64,000 bases of DNA from Bartonella sp. WD16.2 (GCF_002022505.1 NZ_CP019781.1:1313501-1377500); one strand, 5' to 3'; positions 39,485-47,818 are shown, counted from the stretch's first letter. A program made the numbers and translations. The notes: generated by a model not told the origin, from the letters alone.

Positions 39485-39834
39485 TCACCACATTTGAAAG
39501 AGAGCACCTGTAAAGAGCGCGTTGACAAAAACGACTATACTGACAACAAGAACTACACAAACAGCCCACTTTGTAAGTCTATTGATCTCACCACCAAAAA
39601 TTAAAGCAATTCTACCAATAAGTATAGTAACTAAAGAAACACCAAAAGCAATAGGTCCTGATATTAATCTTCTAAATTTTTCAAAGGTGTTTCCCATGGT
39701 AATCCAACTGGTGCGCCAGCAGCATAGGCGGAATCTCTTAAAATAAAAAACAACAGAAAGACAATATCCAAAGTGAAGAGAATTGTAATTTGATTATATG
39801 GATTATTCTTAAAATAAATTGGAAATAATTGCAT
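39485..39834 (-). pseudogene. virB2: VirB2/TrbC-like pilin, frameshifted
   Basis: The upstream frame (39834 to 39664) encodes a start, a signal peptide (about residues 18-38, ending SAYA) and the pre-pilin motif AAGAPVGLPWETP. The downstream frame, open to 39485, encodes the pilin core FEKFRRLISGPIAFGVSLV, the FGGEINR loop and a second hydrophobic helix. One extra T in the CCTTTGAAAAA stretch at about 39680 would rejoin them as GLPWETPFEKFRRLISGP. The signal and pilin halves are otherwise well preserved, so the break is recent or a read error. It is the main pilus subunit family of type IV secretion. Confidence 0.82.
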
Positions 39835-39881
39835 GACTTACACTTTAACGAATTAAAATGAATTAAACACCACTGTAATAC

Positions 39882-40440
39882 CTAAGAAAAAGGAGTATAT
39901 AGGCTGTATAAACTGACAGTTTTGCCATTTTCAATCATCTCCATACTATCTGGATTACCCACTTTAAGAGCCACATCTGGTTTAACAGCGTAGATATTTT
40001 GAGGATACCCCCTGCCCACAATCACCATAAATAATCTTATGCTTAAACATTCAGTATAATTGAAATTTCAAGAGATTAGTAAATCCCAATTTGTACCTGC
40101 TTTACATATTATTGAGCATAGAGAAATAGATAAAACAACTGCTTTCTTAAGCCATCTTCTCACTTCCTCAACCGATTAAATCCTTAAGAGCATCTTAGTT
40201 TTCATCTTCATAACCACTTTGAGCAATCATATCATGCAAACTATCCTTATGATTAAACGAATTTCGAGCTTGTTTTTCAAAAATAATACCAATATCAATA
40301 TCAGGGGTGGCTGTTGTAAAAAGCCATCATTATTTAGCTTAGTTAATAACCTCATGACCACCTTAAGAGAGATACCAGTCATTTTAGCAAAAAACTCTAC
40401 AGACCTGGTAAAATTATCAACTGAATTGAGGATAAAACTT
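39882..40440 (-). pseudogene. Remnants of one or two degraded genes upstream of virB2
   Basis: The minus strand shows protein-like pieces in changing frames. One piece at 39882-40028 encodes VGRGYPQNIYAVKPDVALKV and ends SLYTPFS. Another at about 40321-40440 encodes AKMTGISLKVVMRLLTKLNN, a helix-turn-helix-like stretch. Its apparent continuation (40195-40320, other frame) ends MIAQSGYEDEN. Stops and frameshifts interrupt all of them. I cannot name the parent genes. Confidence 0.4.
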
Positions 40441-40592
40441 ACTGGTCAAGTGTTATTTGTTATTGAGATTCAAACTTTAACTTAATAGAATTATTGATAA
40501 ATATCTGCTCGAAAAAGCACATATAATATAACACTAAAATTCCTATCTTGGAGGGGAAATCAGTAAACTATTCAAAGAGGGGAAAAATAAAC
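40424..40592 (+). repeat. Duplicated leader/promoter region, copy 1
   Basis: Aligns along its length with 41054-41214. Both contain AATTGAGGATAAA, GATTCAAACTTTAA, a TATAAT box (40522-40527) and an AGAGGGGAAA ribosome-binding site before the start codon. It precedes a small membrane gene. Confidence 0.75.
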
Positions 40593-40934
40593 GTGAACCA
40601 AATTAATAATAATGAAATTCATTTAAATAATAAAGAAAAATGTTATACCGTTAATCTGGTATTTGCAACATTGAAAAAGCTTCTTATACTTTTTCTTTTA
40701 TGGTTTCGTGGTCCATTATACATTATAGCAGCACTCTTGAGTAGTCCATTTTTTATTGGATTAATAATAAGACCTCTTGGTGGGATTTATAGCAAAAGAT
40801 AATTTTCATCCGGCACTTATTTATTTTATAATCGCAGCGCTTTTGTCATAGGATTTGGTTCTTTTCTTACAATAGTTTTCTATGAATTTCTTATAGTTCG
40901 CTTATTACGAAGTCGTAACATACGATCTCGTTAA
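40593..40934 (+). pseudogene. Small membrane protein gene, interrupted
   Basis: Starts at GTG 40593 behind AGAGGGG. The first 69 residues include LLILFLLWFRGPLYIIAALL; an in-frame TAA stops it at 40800-40802. Shifting by one base in the AAAA run just before the stop gives DNFHPALIYFIIAALLS, and shifting back gives VIGFGSFLTIVFYEFLIVRL to 40934. The restored product resembles the intact protein encoded at 48827-49225 in segment order and in the YxxLLLRL/YEFLIVRL ending. So it is probably a broken paralogue. Function unknown. Confidence 0.55.
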
Positions 40935-41053
40935 TGATATGAATAACAACAAATATATAAAAAATCATCGTCGCAAAAGGCGCGATTTATCAGCCACATT
41001 ACTATATTCTTTTTCTTCATTTTTTTGATAGACTATTACAAACATAACCAATA

Positions 41054-41214
41054 AATTGAGGATAAAGTTTATTGGTCAAGTGTTATTCATTGTTTAGATT
41101 CAAACTTTAACCTAATGTTATCATCAGTAGGTGTCTGCTTGATAAAGCATATATAATATCAAACTAAAATCTCCATCTTAGGGGAAATTAATAAACCATT
41201 AAAAGAGGGGAAAG
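41054..41214 (+). repeat. Duplicated leader/promoter region, copy 2
   Basis: Partner of 40424-40592. The TATAAT is at 41152-41157 and the AGAGGGGAAA Shine-Dalgarno lies directly before the first EexN gene. It is the likely promoter of the EexN array. Confidence 0.75.
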
Positions 41215-41421
41215 ATGAAAAAATTCCTTTTATTATGCACGGTGGTACTCACCACAGGGCTAACTGTTGCAGGTTGTGAAAAAACTTACAGTGTGGAAGA
41301 ATTTAAAAAAAATGAAGAATTACTTGCAGAATGGGCATTAAGGTGCATGAGTGGAGAATCTTCTAAAAATTGTGACAACGCGTGGGAAGCGGATAAACAA
41401 CTCAACAAAGAAGGCCGCTAA
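41215..41421 (+). CDS. EexN-type entry-exclusion lipoprotein 1
   Basis: 68 aa. A lipoprotein signal ends at VAG-Cys21, followed directly by the EexN signature EKTYSVEEFKKNEELLAEW, a second Cys and SKNCDNA. EexN proteins of conjugative systems (usually encoded between virB5 and virB6) block redundant DNA entry into cells already carrying the plasmid. It is the first of five tandem copies and the most divergent in its signal peptide. It has the best promoter and a strong ribosome-binding site. Confidence 0.82.
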   Translation: MKKFLLLCTVVLTTGLTVAGCEKTYSVEEFKKNEELLAEWALRCMSGESSKNCDNAWEADKQLNKEGR

Positions 41422-41478
41422 AAACAAAAAACTTTATCAACCCACCAATCAGAAAGCAAAACAAAAGGGGAATTAATC

Positions 41479-41955
41479 ATGAACAAAATCATCATGACAA
41501 CACTACTTCTTTGTGCTGGGTTAATTATCACAGGTTGTGAAAAAACTTACAGTGTAGAAGAATTTAAAAAAAATGAAGAATTGCTCAAAGAATGGGAAGC
41601 AAGATGTGGATTTTCTGGACAATCTAAAAATTGTCAAAACATGCGAGTAGCTTATCACGAGCTTAAACAAGAACGTAGGAAAAAAGAGAGAGAAGAGCAC
41701 CAAAAATGGTTAGAGGAGTATAATAAAAAGCAAGAAGAGCATAAAAGAAAAGCTCAAGAAGAATTCGAAAAACAGCTAGAGGAAGACAAAAAACGGAGAG
41801 AAGAACGTAAAAAAGCTTTAGAAGAAAGTGAAAGAGAACGAAAAGAAGCAGATAAAAAATGGTCAGAGAACTACAAAAAAGAGCTAGAGGAGTATAATAA
41901 AAAGATAGAAGCTCCCGAAAAAGTTCAACAGAAAAAAGAATCTGACAACGAATAA
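41479..41955 (+). CDS. EexN-type lipoprotein 2 with long charged extension
   Basis: 158 aa. The lipobox IITG-Cys20 and the EexN core (EKTYSVEEFKKNEELLKEW, then SKNCQN) match the neighbours. After about residue 65 comes an extra segment of roughly 90 residues made almost wholly of Glu, Lys, Arg and Gln with a heptad-like EEYNKKQEEHKRKAQEEFEK pattern. This is predicted to be a coiled coil or single alpha helix. Such an extension is not part of the EexN family as I know it; it could span the periplasm or bind a partner. Confidence 0.8.
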   Translation: MNKIIMTTLLLCAGLIITGCEKTYSVEEFKKNEELLKEWEARCGFSGQSKNCQNMRVAYHELKQERRKKEREEHQKWLEEYNKKQEEHKRKAQEEFEKQLEEDKKRREERKKALEESERERKEADKKWSENYKKELEEYNKKIEAPEKVQQKKESDNE

Positions 41956-42005
41956 TATAAGAATATGTAACGAAATGAACGCATAAACAAAAGGGGAATT
42001 CAATC

Positions 42006-42230
42006 ATGAACAAAATCATTATAACAACACTGCTTCTTTGCGCTGGCTTTATTATCACAGGCTGTGAAAAAACTTATAGTGTAGAAGAATTTAAAAAAAA
42101 TGAAGAATTGCTCAAAGAATGGGCAGCTAGATGTGGAATAGGTGGACAATCTAAGAATTGTCAAAACGCCCGGGTAGCGGAGGATCAACTCCGTAGAGAA
42201 TACTATGAAAATCTTTCTAAAGAATTATGA
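42006..42230 (+). CDS. EexN-type lipoprotein 3
   Basis: 74 aa. The lipobox IITG-Cys is followed by the same core (TYSVEEFKKNEELLKEWAAR, CGIGGQSKNCQNAR). An AAGGGGAA ribosome-binding site lies upstream in the conserved intergenic block. It is nearly identical to copy 4 at the DNA level. Confidence 0.82.
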   Translation: MNKIIITTLLLCAGFIITGCEKTYSVEEFKKNEELLKEWAARCGIGGQSKNCQNARVAEDQLRREYYENLSKEL

Positions 42231-42275
42231 TGATTCTGACAATTAATAAAGAAAAGCACAAAGGGGAATCTAACC

Positions 42276-42518
42276 ATGAATAAAATCATTATAACAACAC
42301 TACTTCTTTGTGCTGGGTTAATCATCACAGGCTGTGAAAAAACTTACAGTGTAGAAGAATTTAAAAAAGATGAAAAATTGCTCAGAGAATGGGTAGATAG
42401 ATGTGGAACGGGTGGACAATCTAAAAATTGTCAAAACGCCCGAATAGCGGAGGGTCAACGCCTTAGAGAATACTATAAAAATCTTCATAAAGAATTATGG
42501 GGTGATTCTGACAATTAA
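42276..42518 (+). CDS. EexN-type lipoprotein 4
   Basis: 80 aa. It has the same signal peptide and core as copy 3 with scattered substitutions (DEKLLREWVDRCGTGGQ). The C-terminal tail is longer (KELWGDSDN). The DNA around its stop and the next leader repeats the copy 3/4 junction, consistent with tandem duplication. Confidence 0.82.
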   Translation: MNKIIITTLLLCAGLIITGCEKTYSVEEFKKDEKLLREWVDRCGTGGQSKNCQNARIAEGQRLREYYKNLHKELWGDSDN

Positions 42519-42561
42519 TAAAGAAAAGCACAAAGGGGAATCCAATCATAAAAAAATCATT

Positions 42562-42780
42562 ATGACAACACTGCTTCTTTGTGCTGGGCTAATCATCACA
42601 GGTTGTGAAAAAACTTACAGTGTAGAAGAATTTAAAAAAGATGAAAAATTGCTCAAAGAATGGATGGCTAAATGCGGAGGATTTGCAAAATCCAAAAATT
42701 GTCAAAATGCATATCAAGCAGAGAATGAAAAGTTTTGGGGCGAAAAACCCGTTAATACAGATCCTGGACATGGATTTTAG
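42562..42780 (+). CDS. EexN-type lipoprotein 5 (normal start codon lost)
   Basis: 72 aa from the ATG at 42562, with lipobox IITG-Cys and the core TYSVEEFKKDEKLLKEWMAK plus SKNCQNA. In copies 2-4 the ATG lies eleven or more bases earlier, after AATC. Here that codon is ATA (42548-42550), so the ribosome must use ATA or the inner ATG. The inner start removes the charged n-region of the signal peptide. Expression may be reduced. Confidence 0.7.
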   Translation: MTTLLLCAGLIITGCEKTYSVEEFKKDEKLLKEWMAKCGGFAKSKNCQNAYQAENEKFWGEKPVNTDPGHGF

Positions 42781-42802
42781 AAAAAATTTAAGTTAGCTAA
42801 AT

Positions 42803-42836
42803 AAAAGTAAAAGAGGCTAAAGTCTCTTTTACTTTT
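42803..42836. terminator. Bidirectional terminator between the EexN array and the virB6 remnants
   Basis: A perfect 13-bp stem (42803-42815 with 42824-42836) and an eight-base loop, with A-rich and T-rich flanks. It separates convergent units and could stop transcription from both sides. Confidence 0.85.
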
Positions 42837-43026
42837 TAAATCTATTTAGCCAGAATACAGAAAAGTAGACAATACAATAAAGAAGAGGTTTTTCCTTAGG
42901 CCAGTGTTTCTTTAGTTTGTTCAGATAAATCGAAAAACGCGTCTTTCCTAAAACTCTCCCTATTCCATAAAACAAAAATGCAGCTATAAAAGATACAAGT
43001 ATAAAAATCATAAAATCTTCCATCAT
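42829..43026 (-). CDS. Small membrane protein downstream of the virB6 remnant
   Basis: 65 aa. A hydrophobic N-terminal helix (FMIFILVSFIAAFLFYGIG), a basic middle and a second hydrophobic stretch. Its ATG ATG start follows directly on the TAG that ends the upstream degraded frame, implying an old operon. No family is recognised. Confidence 0.5.
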   Translation of the reverse strand: MMEDFMIFILVSFIAAFLFYGIGRVLGKTRFSIYLNKLKKHWPKEKPLLYCIVYFSVFWLNRFKK

Positions 43027-44443
43027 CTATTTATCCTTCTCATCTGGTCCAACTGAAATTGTGTTCTCAACTCTATCAACCGTTCTTGTCTTATCGGACT
43101 GAGGATTATAATACTCACGAGCGTCTTGCAGAGAAAGAAGGGGGTGCGTTCATATTAAGATTGGCTGCATCTTCCATTCCAGGAACAGAAATGTTAGCTA
43201 AATTTTTGATACTTTTAGAGGCAACATTACCAACTGTAGCTGCTTTACATTTAGCAGAATCTTCCACTGATTGAGGTTTTGGTTAATTGGTTCTTGCTGA
43301 GGGAGGTACTCCTCCTGCTGTACGTGGGTTTTCACTATAATATTGAGGTCTGTTTTCTTGCTTGAAAAAATTACCCGTCATTCGAGAAGCGTTGATACTA
43401 TCGCTTCTCATGCCTCCCGTAGCACCGCCCATTGTACCGCTTGTTCCTCCCTCGTCTCCCATAGTTCCCATACTACCGCCTGTTGCTCAATTGGTTTTGG
43501 CTCTCGCAGCCGCTGCTGCTGCATCTGCAGCGGCTTTAGCGATTACAGTTTTTGCGGAATAGACCATTTCTTTAATAACTGAACAAACACTAGCACCTAA
43601 TCCAAACTTTAGATATGTAATAGAGTTTAGAATTATTATTAAACACACGTATATAAATAAAAATACCATAATTAAGATGAGTGAATCACCATAAACTTTC
43701 TGCGATATGATCATACAACAAATAATTAAATTCATTAAAACTATAGACGCTAATACTTTTATGCACGTAGAAGCAATAAAACGCCATACTATTATACCCT
43801 CTCGTCTATGCTGGAAAGTGCCAAAATCCATAAGAAAGGTAAATGCACTAATTACACTATACAATCCTGTAGTTATATCTACTAAATTAAAAATAAAAAC
43901 ATCAAAGAATAGAAAAACGATTAGAGCACTAAAGTTTTCCACTACATCAGTTAACGAGCCTGAAGTACACGGGTTGAGAGTAGTATCAATAAAATAACTA
44001 ATCTCCCCCAAATAACCTCTGTGAAATAAATTTTCACTTATCCCACTTATATGAAAAACTATTTTTCTAAAATTATAGAAAGTAATTAAAACAAATTCTC
44101 GTAAATTTATAAAAAAAACTAAACAACAACCATAAAAAAACGCATACTCAGTAGATTTATCAAAAAAACATCTAGCTTGAGCTTTTTGAAGCACAAGAAA
44201 GGTAAAGATATAAACAAATTGAATAACTGCTACACACAAATAAACATAAAAGTCAAACTTGTGTAACGGTAGCGAATCTTGATTAAGCCGTTGTTGTATT
44301 AATTCTAATAGGTCATTAAAAGCTGCTGGAATATCTAAAAGTTTAGCAAAAACGATATACGAAAAAAGAAAACAACATATACTGAGAAATAAAAGCACTC
44401 CTACAAAAAGCTTTAAAGTTTTTGTTGTACGAAATTTTCTCAT
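43027..44443 (-). pseudogene. VirB6-like (TrwI-type) membrane protein, interrupted copy 1
   Basis: The first 318 residues hold several membrane segments, as in VirB6/TrwI inner-membrane channel proteins, and end AAAAARAKTN. An in-frame TGA (43487-43489) stops it. The same frame continues with ATGGSMGTMGDEGG and QYYSENPRTAGGVPPSARTN to an in-frame TAA (43283-43285). It goes on again as PKPQSVEDSAKCKAATVGNV, with a final frameshift near 43140 leading to DAREYYNPQSDKTRTVDRVE and the stop at 43027. The readable frame through two stop codons points to recent nonsense mutations. VirB6 assignment is by topology and T4SS context. Confidence 0.6.
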
Positions 44444-44663
44444 ACTTTTATTCCATTATTTTACAGAACTATTTTAAAGTTCTACCTATATAATATATTT
44501 TCTGAGAATATTTTTTACTCTGCCTCATTTTTCGCTCTACATTCAATTTTGTTTATTGTGTGATTTTTGTGCAAAGCCAGTACCATTAGCAACCAATCAT
44601 CAAAGTAATTGTTGCTGTTTAACCTGTCGAACAAATAATTCCATTGCCAGCGAGTAACTGTTT
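44444..44663. repeat. Upstream segment of virB6-like copy 1, duplicated at 45795
   Basis: Aligns with about 45795-46003: both contain CTACATTCAATTTTGTTTAT, GCAAAGC and ATTCCATTGCCAG. Together with the paralogous genes it shows a tandem duplication of gene plus upstream region. Confidence 0.7.
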
Positions 44664-44688
44664 TACTTTTAGAAAAATCTCCCATAGA

Positions 44689-45794
44689 TTAAGATTTCGA
44701 TTGAGTGGTTCTTGCGGAGGAAATATTCCCTCCTGCTATACGTGGGTTTTCACGATAATATTGAAGCCTACTTTTTGTTTGAAAGAATTTTTCGCCATCT
44801 GAGAAGGGTTATATTTACACTATTGCTTCCTATAGTTCCCATGCTACTGTCTTTGGCTCTACTCACTTCAGCTCTTGCAGCAACCGTTGCACCATCACGC
44901 ATTGCCTCAATACTTGAAATAATACTATTTATTGAACCTAGAAATTATATTGCGATAAACTTTAGGGATAAAATATATAAAACATGCACAAAAGACTGCA
45001 ATCCCTACCACTGTAAGCACTGATGTCAATGAACCATTATAAGCTTCCCGCAATTTTACCATAAAATAAATGATGAAAATCTGTAAAAATGTATACACAT
45101 ATGCTTGTATGATCATAAAGATAGCAATGTGTAATACCATCATAGTTTTGTGTGTTTCTCCCTGAAAAATACTACTTATAAACGAATTAGGTCTTCTAAT
45201 TACAACAGACCAATTAATAGTTTTATATGCCAAAAAAGCGTTAACAGCAGTAAAACATAAAAAAACGATTAAAGCATAACACTTTTTATCTTCGTCAGTT
45301 AACGAGCTCGCACTATCCGTATTGAGAATAGTATCAGCCAAACGAAAAGTTTCTCTTAAGAAAATTACGGGAATTTGATCTTTACCCATCCCACTTACAT
45401 AGACAGCTGCTCTAAGCAAACTGTTGACAATAACTAAACCCAACTTTTGTAAACACTCCCAAATGTTAGTATAAAAAATATAAACAAAGCAATGCAGAAC
45501 AATTTCCTCACAAAACTCTTTAATACCGGCTTTTTGACGCACAAGAAACTTAATGATACGAAATAATCCAACACTCCACCCCATAGCCAAAAAGAAAACG
45601 AAGCTCGCAATGTATAATGCTGACAACAATGAGTTAAGTGGTGATTGTATTAATTCTAATGAGTCACTATAGTTTTTCTGATAATCTAAAGGTGCAGAAA
45701 AAGCGATATCTGCAAAAAGAATATAATAAATACCGAATAGTAAAAACATCAGTGAAAAAAACTTTAAAGTTGTTATTGTATAAAATTCTTTCAT
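44689..45794 (-). pseudogene. VirB6-like membrane protein, interrupted copy 2
   Basis: A 289-residue open part has a Leu-rich N-terminal signal or anchor and several membrane segments. The start is paralogous to copy 1 (TTLKFFSLMFLL versus TKTLKLFVGVLLF), and both have an LELIQ motif. After 44925 the homologous tail continues in other frames: INSIISSIEAMRDGATVAAR, then MAKNSFKQK, then LQYYRENPRIAGG and SSARTTQSKS, ending at 44689. At least two or three frameshifts are therefore present. It is more decayed than copy 1. Confidence 0.6.
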
Positions 45795-46003
45795 ATTTCT
45801 ATCCCATTATTTTATGGAACTATTTTAAAGTTTTACCTATATAATATATTTCTTTGGGGAGTGCTTTTTTACTCTGCCTCATTTTTTGCTCTACATTCAA
45901 TTTTGTTTATTGTGTAATTTTTTTGCAAAGCTAGTATTATTGGCAACCAACCCTTGAAGTAATTATTGCTGTTTAATTTGCTGAGCAGCAATTCCATTGC
46001 CAG
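45795..46003. repeat. Upstream segment of virB6-like copy 2
   Basis: Partner of 44444-44663. The rest up to 46241 holds no supported gene; a plus-strand frame at 45966-46217 is discussed under rejected items. Confidence 0.65.
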
Positions 46004-46241
46004 TTTAAATGGTGTGCATCTGCTTTACACACGACCAAGCGTAGAGAAGAAAATAAAACAAATGCTTATCCAAACCACGAACAATCAGATGATACACAGA
46101 TCAATATTAAACAGCAGCGCAGTTACCACTAATTGTTCTCAAACCATGGCTAAACAAAACCGTTACTGCCATAGAGAGTTTTTAGAAATTATGATGAATG
46201 CTTATAAGAAAGTGTAGCGCTATATTATAATTTAAAAAGTT

Positions 46242-46598
46242 TTACTTCTGATCAGAAATTAAGTCTAAAATTGCTTTCTGTTTTACAGATGTAAGAACTC
46301 TAAAACTCTTTAAAAGCAGATATTCTTCTTTGCTCGATATGATTTCATCATGATGGCAGGAAGTACCTTCTTTTGTTGCGGTCTTAGGGTAAAAAAAGGC
46401 AATAGGAACACCGAATATATCGGCAATATCTTTCAAACGACCAGCTCCTACACGATTTAATCCTTTTTCATACTTTTGAATCTGTTGAAAGCTTATACCC
46501 AAATAGTCAGCTAGTGTTCTTTGAGACATTCCCAACATTCTTCTTCTATATCGGATTTTTTTGCCGACAAAAATATCATTATGAGAATTCTTTTGCAC
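46242..46598 (-). CDS. XRE-family HTH transcriptional regulator
   Basis: About 118 aa from a GTG at 46598, chosen because a G-rich ribosome-binding site lies five bases upstream and the preceding codons fall inside a direct repeat. The helix-turn-helix SQRTLADYLGISFQQIQKYE is followed by LNRVGAGRLKDIADIFGVPI and FFYP, the layout of alphaproteobacterial Cro/CI-like regulators. A Lys/Glu-rich C-terminal tail follows. It may regulate the island or its own promoter within the repeat. A longer start at 46709 is possible but would translate repeat DNA. Confidence 0.8.
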   Translation of the reverse strand: MQKNSHNDIFVGKKIRYRRRMLGMSQRTLADYLGISFQQIQKYEKGLNRVGAGRLKDIADIFGVPIAFFYPKTATKEGTSCHHDEIISSKEEYLLLKSFRVLTSVKQKAILDLISDQK

Positions 46599-46610
46599 TT
46601 CTATCCCCCC

Positions 46611-46867
46611 GCCGGGTAGCGAGCGCCCTCGCATTGGTATTCCGGGAGTCAAAAGTACTGAATTCGAGTCAGCTTTTTTGCTTTTAGTGCCATAGCACCT
46701 GGACATCACAAAAACTCCCGGAATCCCGGGAACCCCATATGATAATGGGTTAATTTTTGTGCTCGAATTGTAGGGACTTTTGAATCCCTCTTGATCGCTG
46801 CGTATACGATCAATACACCTTTTAATTAATAAAGTAATTTCAGAAAATTGGCAATAAAATAGTTTTT
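46611..46867. repeat. ~255-bp direct repeat, copy 1
   Basis: Matches 46989-47242 at an offset of about 378 bases with scattered differences. Inside it ATTCCGGGAGT and ACTCCCGGAAT form an 11-bp inverted pair about 70 bases apart. This copy directly precedes the XRE gene and probably contains its promoter. Confidence 0.85.
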
Positions 46868-46988
46868 CAACTTACAGAGGTTTTTTAACGAAAGGCAGAA
46901 AGCCTCTCATTTTGAATGATGTACGAATAAAGTAAAGAATAATGATGCATTCATGTTTTTTGCAATTCTAGGTCACCCCCCCCCAGCT

Positions 46989-47242
46989 GCCGGGTAGCGA
47001 GCGCCCTCGCATTGGTATTCCGGGAGTCAAAAGTACTGAGCTCAAGTCAGCTTTTTTGCTTTTAGTGCCATAGCACCTGGACATCACAAAAACTCCCGGA
47101 ATCGCGGGGAACCCCACATAATGGGTCAATTTTGTGCCTAAACTGTAAGGAGTTTTGAATCCCTCTTGATCGCTGCATATACGATCAACACACTTTTTAA
47201 CTCATAAAGTATTTTCAAAAATTGGCAATAAAATAGTTTTTT
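46989..47242. repeat. ~255-bp direct repeat, copy 2
   Basis: Second copy of the element at 46611, with the same inverted pair. No regulator gene is attached to it. It ends in a GAGAGGTTTTCTGCCTCTC hairpin. Confidence 0.85.
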
Positions 47243-47510
47243 AATGAGAGGTTTTCTGCCTCTCAAACTCTATGGAGAGCCCACCAAAATCATAAAGTCG
47301 TTGTCGCGTTTATCAAAAGGACTAACAAACCTAGGTTCTTAAGGTCAAGGCCCCTCCCTTATGGACGCCTAGCATCCTTGATTTAAGACACCTAAACGGC
47401 CTGTTTTGTCCTTCTCACACGGCTTCCGAAATCATGATATTAAGGAGGAAGTTTATAAGGACATTTTAAGAAATGCCTTAAAAAACATTCCAATTATAGT
47501 AGGGGAGATA
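47243..47510. other. Intergenic region
   Basis: No gene is supported. The stretch 47330-47440 is less AT-rich than its surroundings and could be a non-coding remnant. No tRNA fold is apparent. Confidence 0.4.
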
Positions 47511-47799
47511 CTAACATGAGTTAATGTAAAGAAGATATATTTTAGGTTGTTTACATTTTAAAGCTTGCGCTAGATCATAAGTTGTTTGCATATCTAACCA
47601 AACACGTACAGTATTTATACCAGCCATCTCAAGTCTAATAGCTAGATTAGTGCTAATAGCGGCTCTTCCGTTTAAAACCCTAGAAAGCGCTACACAAGAT
47701 ATACCAAGCCGTTCTGCCGCCGCCTCAGTAAATAGATAATCCGCAGCCTTTTATTACATCACCGCGTAATAATATTCCAGGGTGTGGAGGATTTTTCAT
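47511..47799 (-). pseudogene. HigA-like antitoxin, frameshifted
   Basis: The minus strand reads MKNPPHPGILLRGDVIKGCG and LSI. After one extra base near 47740 it continues TEAAAERLGISCVALSRVLN, then GRAAISTNLAIRLEMAGINT and VRVWLDMQTTYDLAQA. This is clearly the HigA/VapI-type XRE antitoxin. The single insertion in ATTTACT truncates it after about 18 residues. Confidence 0.8.
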
Positions 47800-47818
47800 T
47801 ATTGTATAGCACCCCTTT

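Noticed and set aside
39485..39697. The 70-residue pilin core frame as a complete gene starting at its internal ATG
   Set aside because: The signal peptide and pre-pilin motif lie in the adjoining frame, so the internal start would give a pilin without export signal.
40219..40485. 88-residue plus-strand frame in the remnant region
   Set aside because: It runs opposite the better protein-like minus-strand debris and into a promoter repeat.
45966..46217. 83-residue plus-strand frame ending CHREFLEIMMNAYKKV
   Set aside because: The end looks protein-like, but the first part lies in the duplicated upstream segment, no ribosome-binding site is clear and no family is recognised.
46242..47242. Direct repeats considered as a CRISPR array or insertion sequence
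   Set aside because: Only two long copies, no short regular spacers, no transposase frame and no target-site duplications seen.
47320..47450. Possible tRNA or structured RNA in a less AT-rich stretch
   Set aside because: No cloverleaf, T-loop GTTCRA motif or acceptor pairing could be found by eye.
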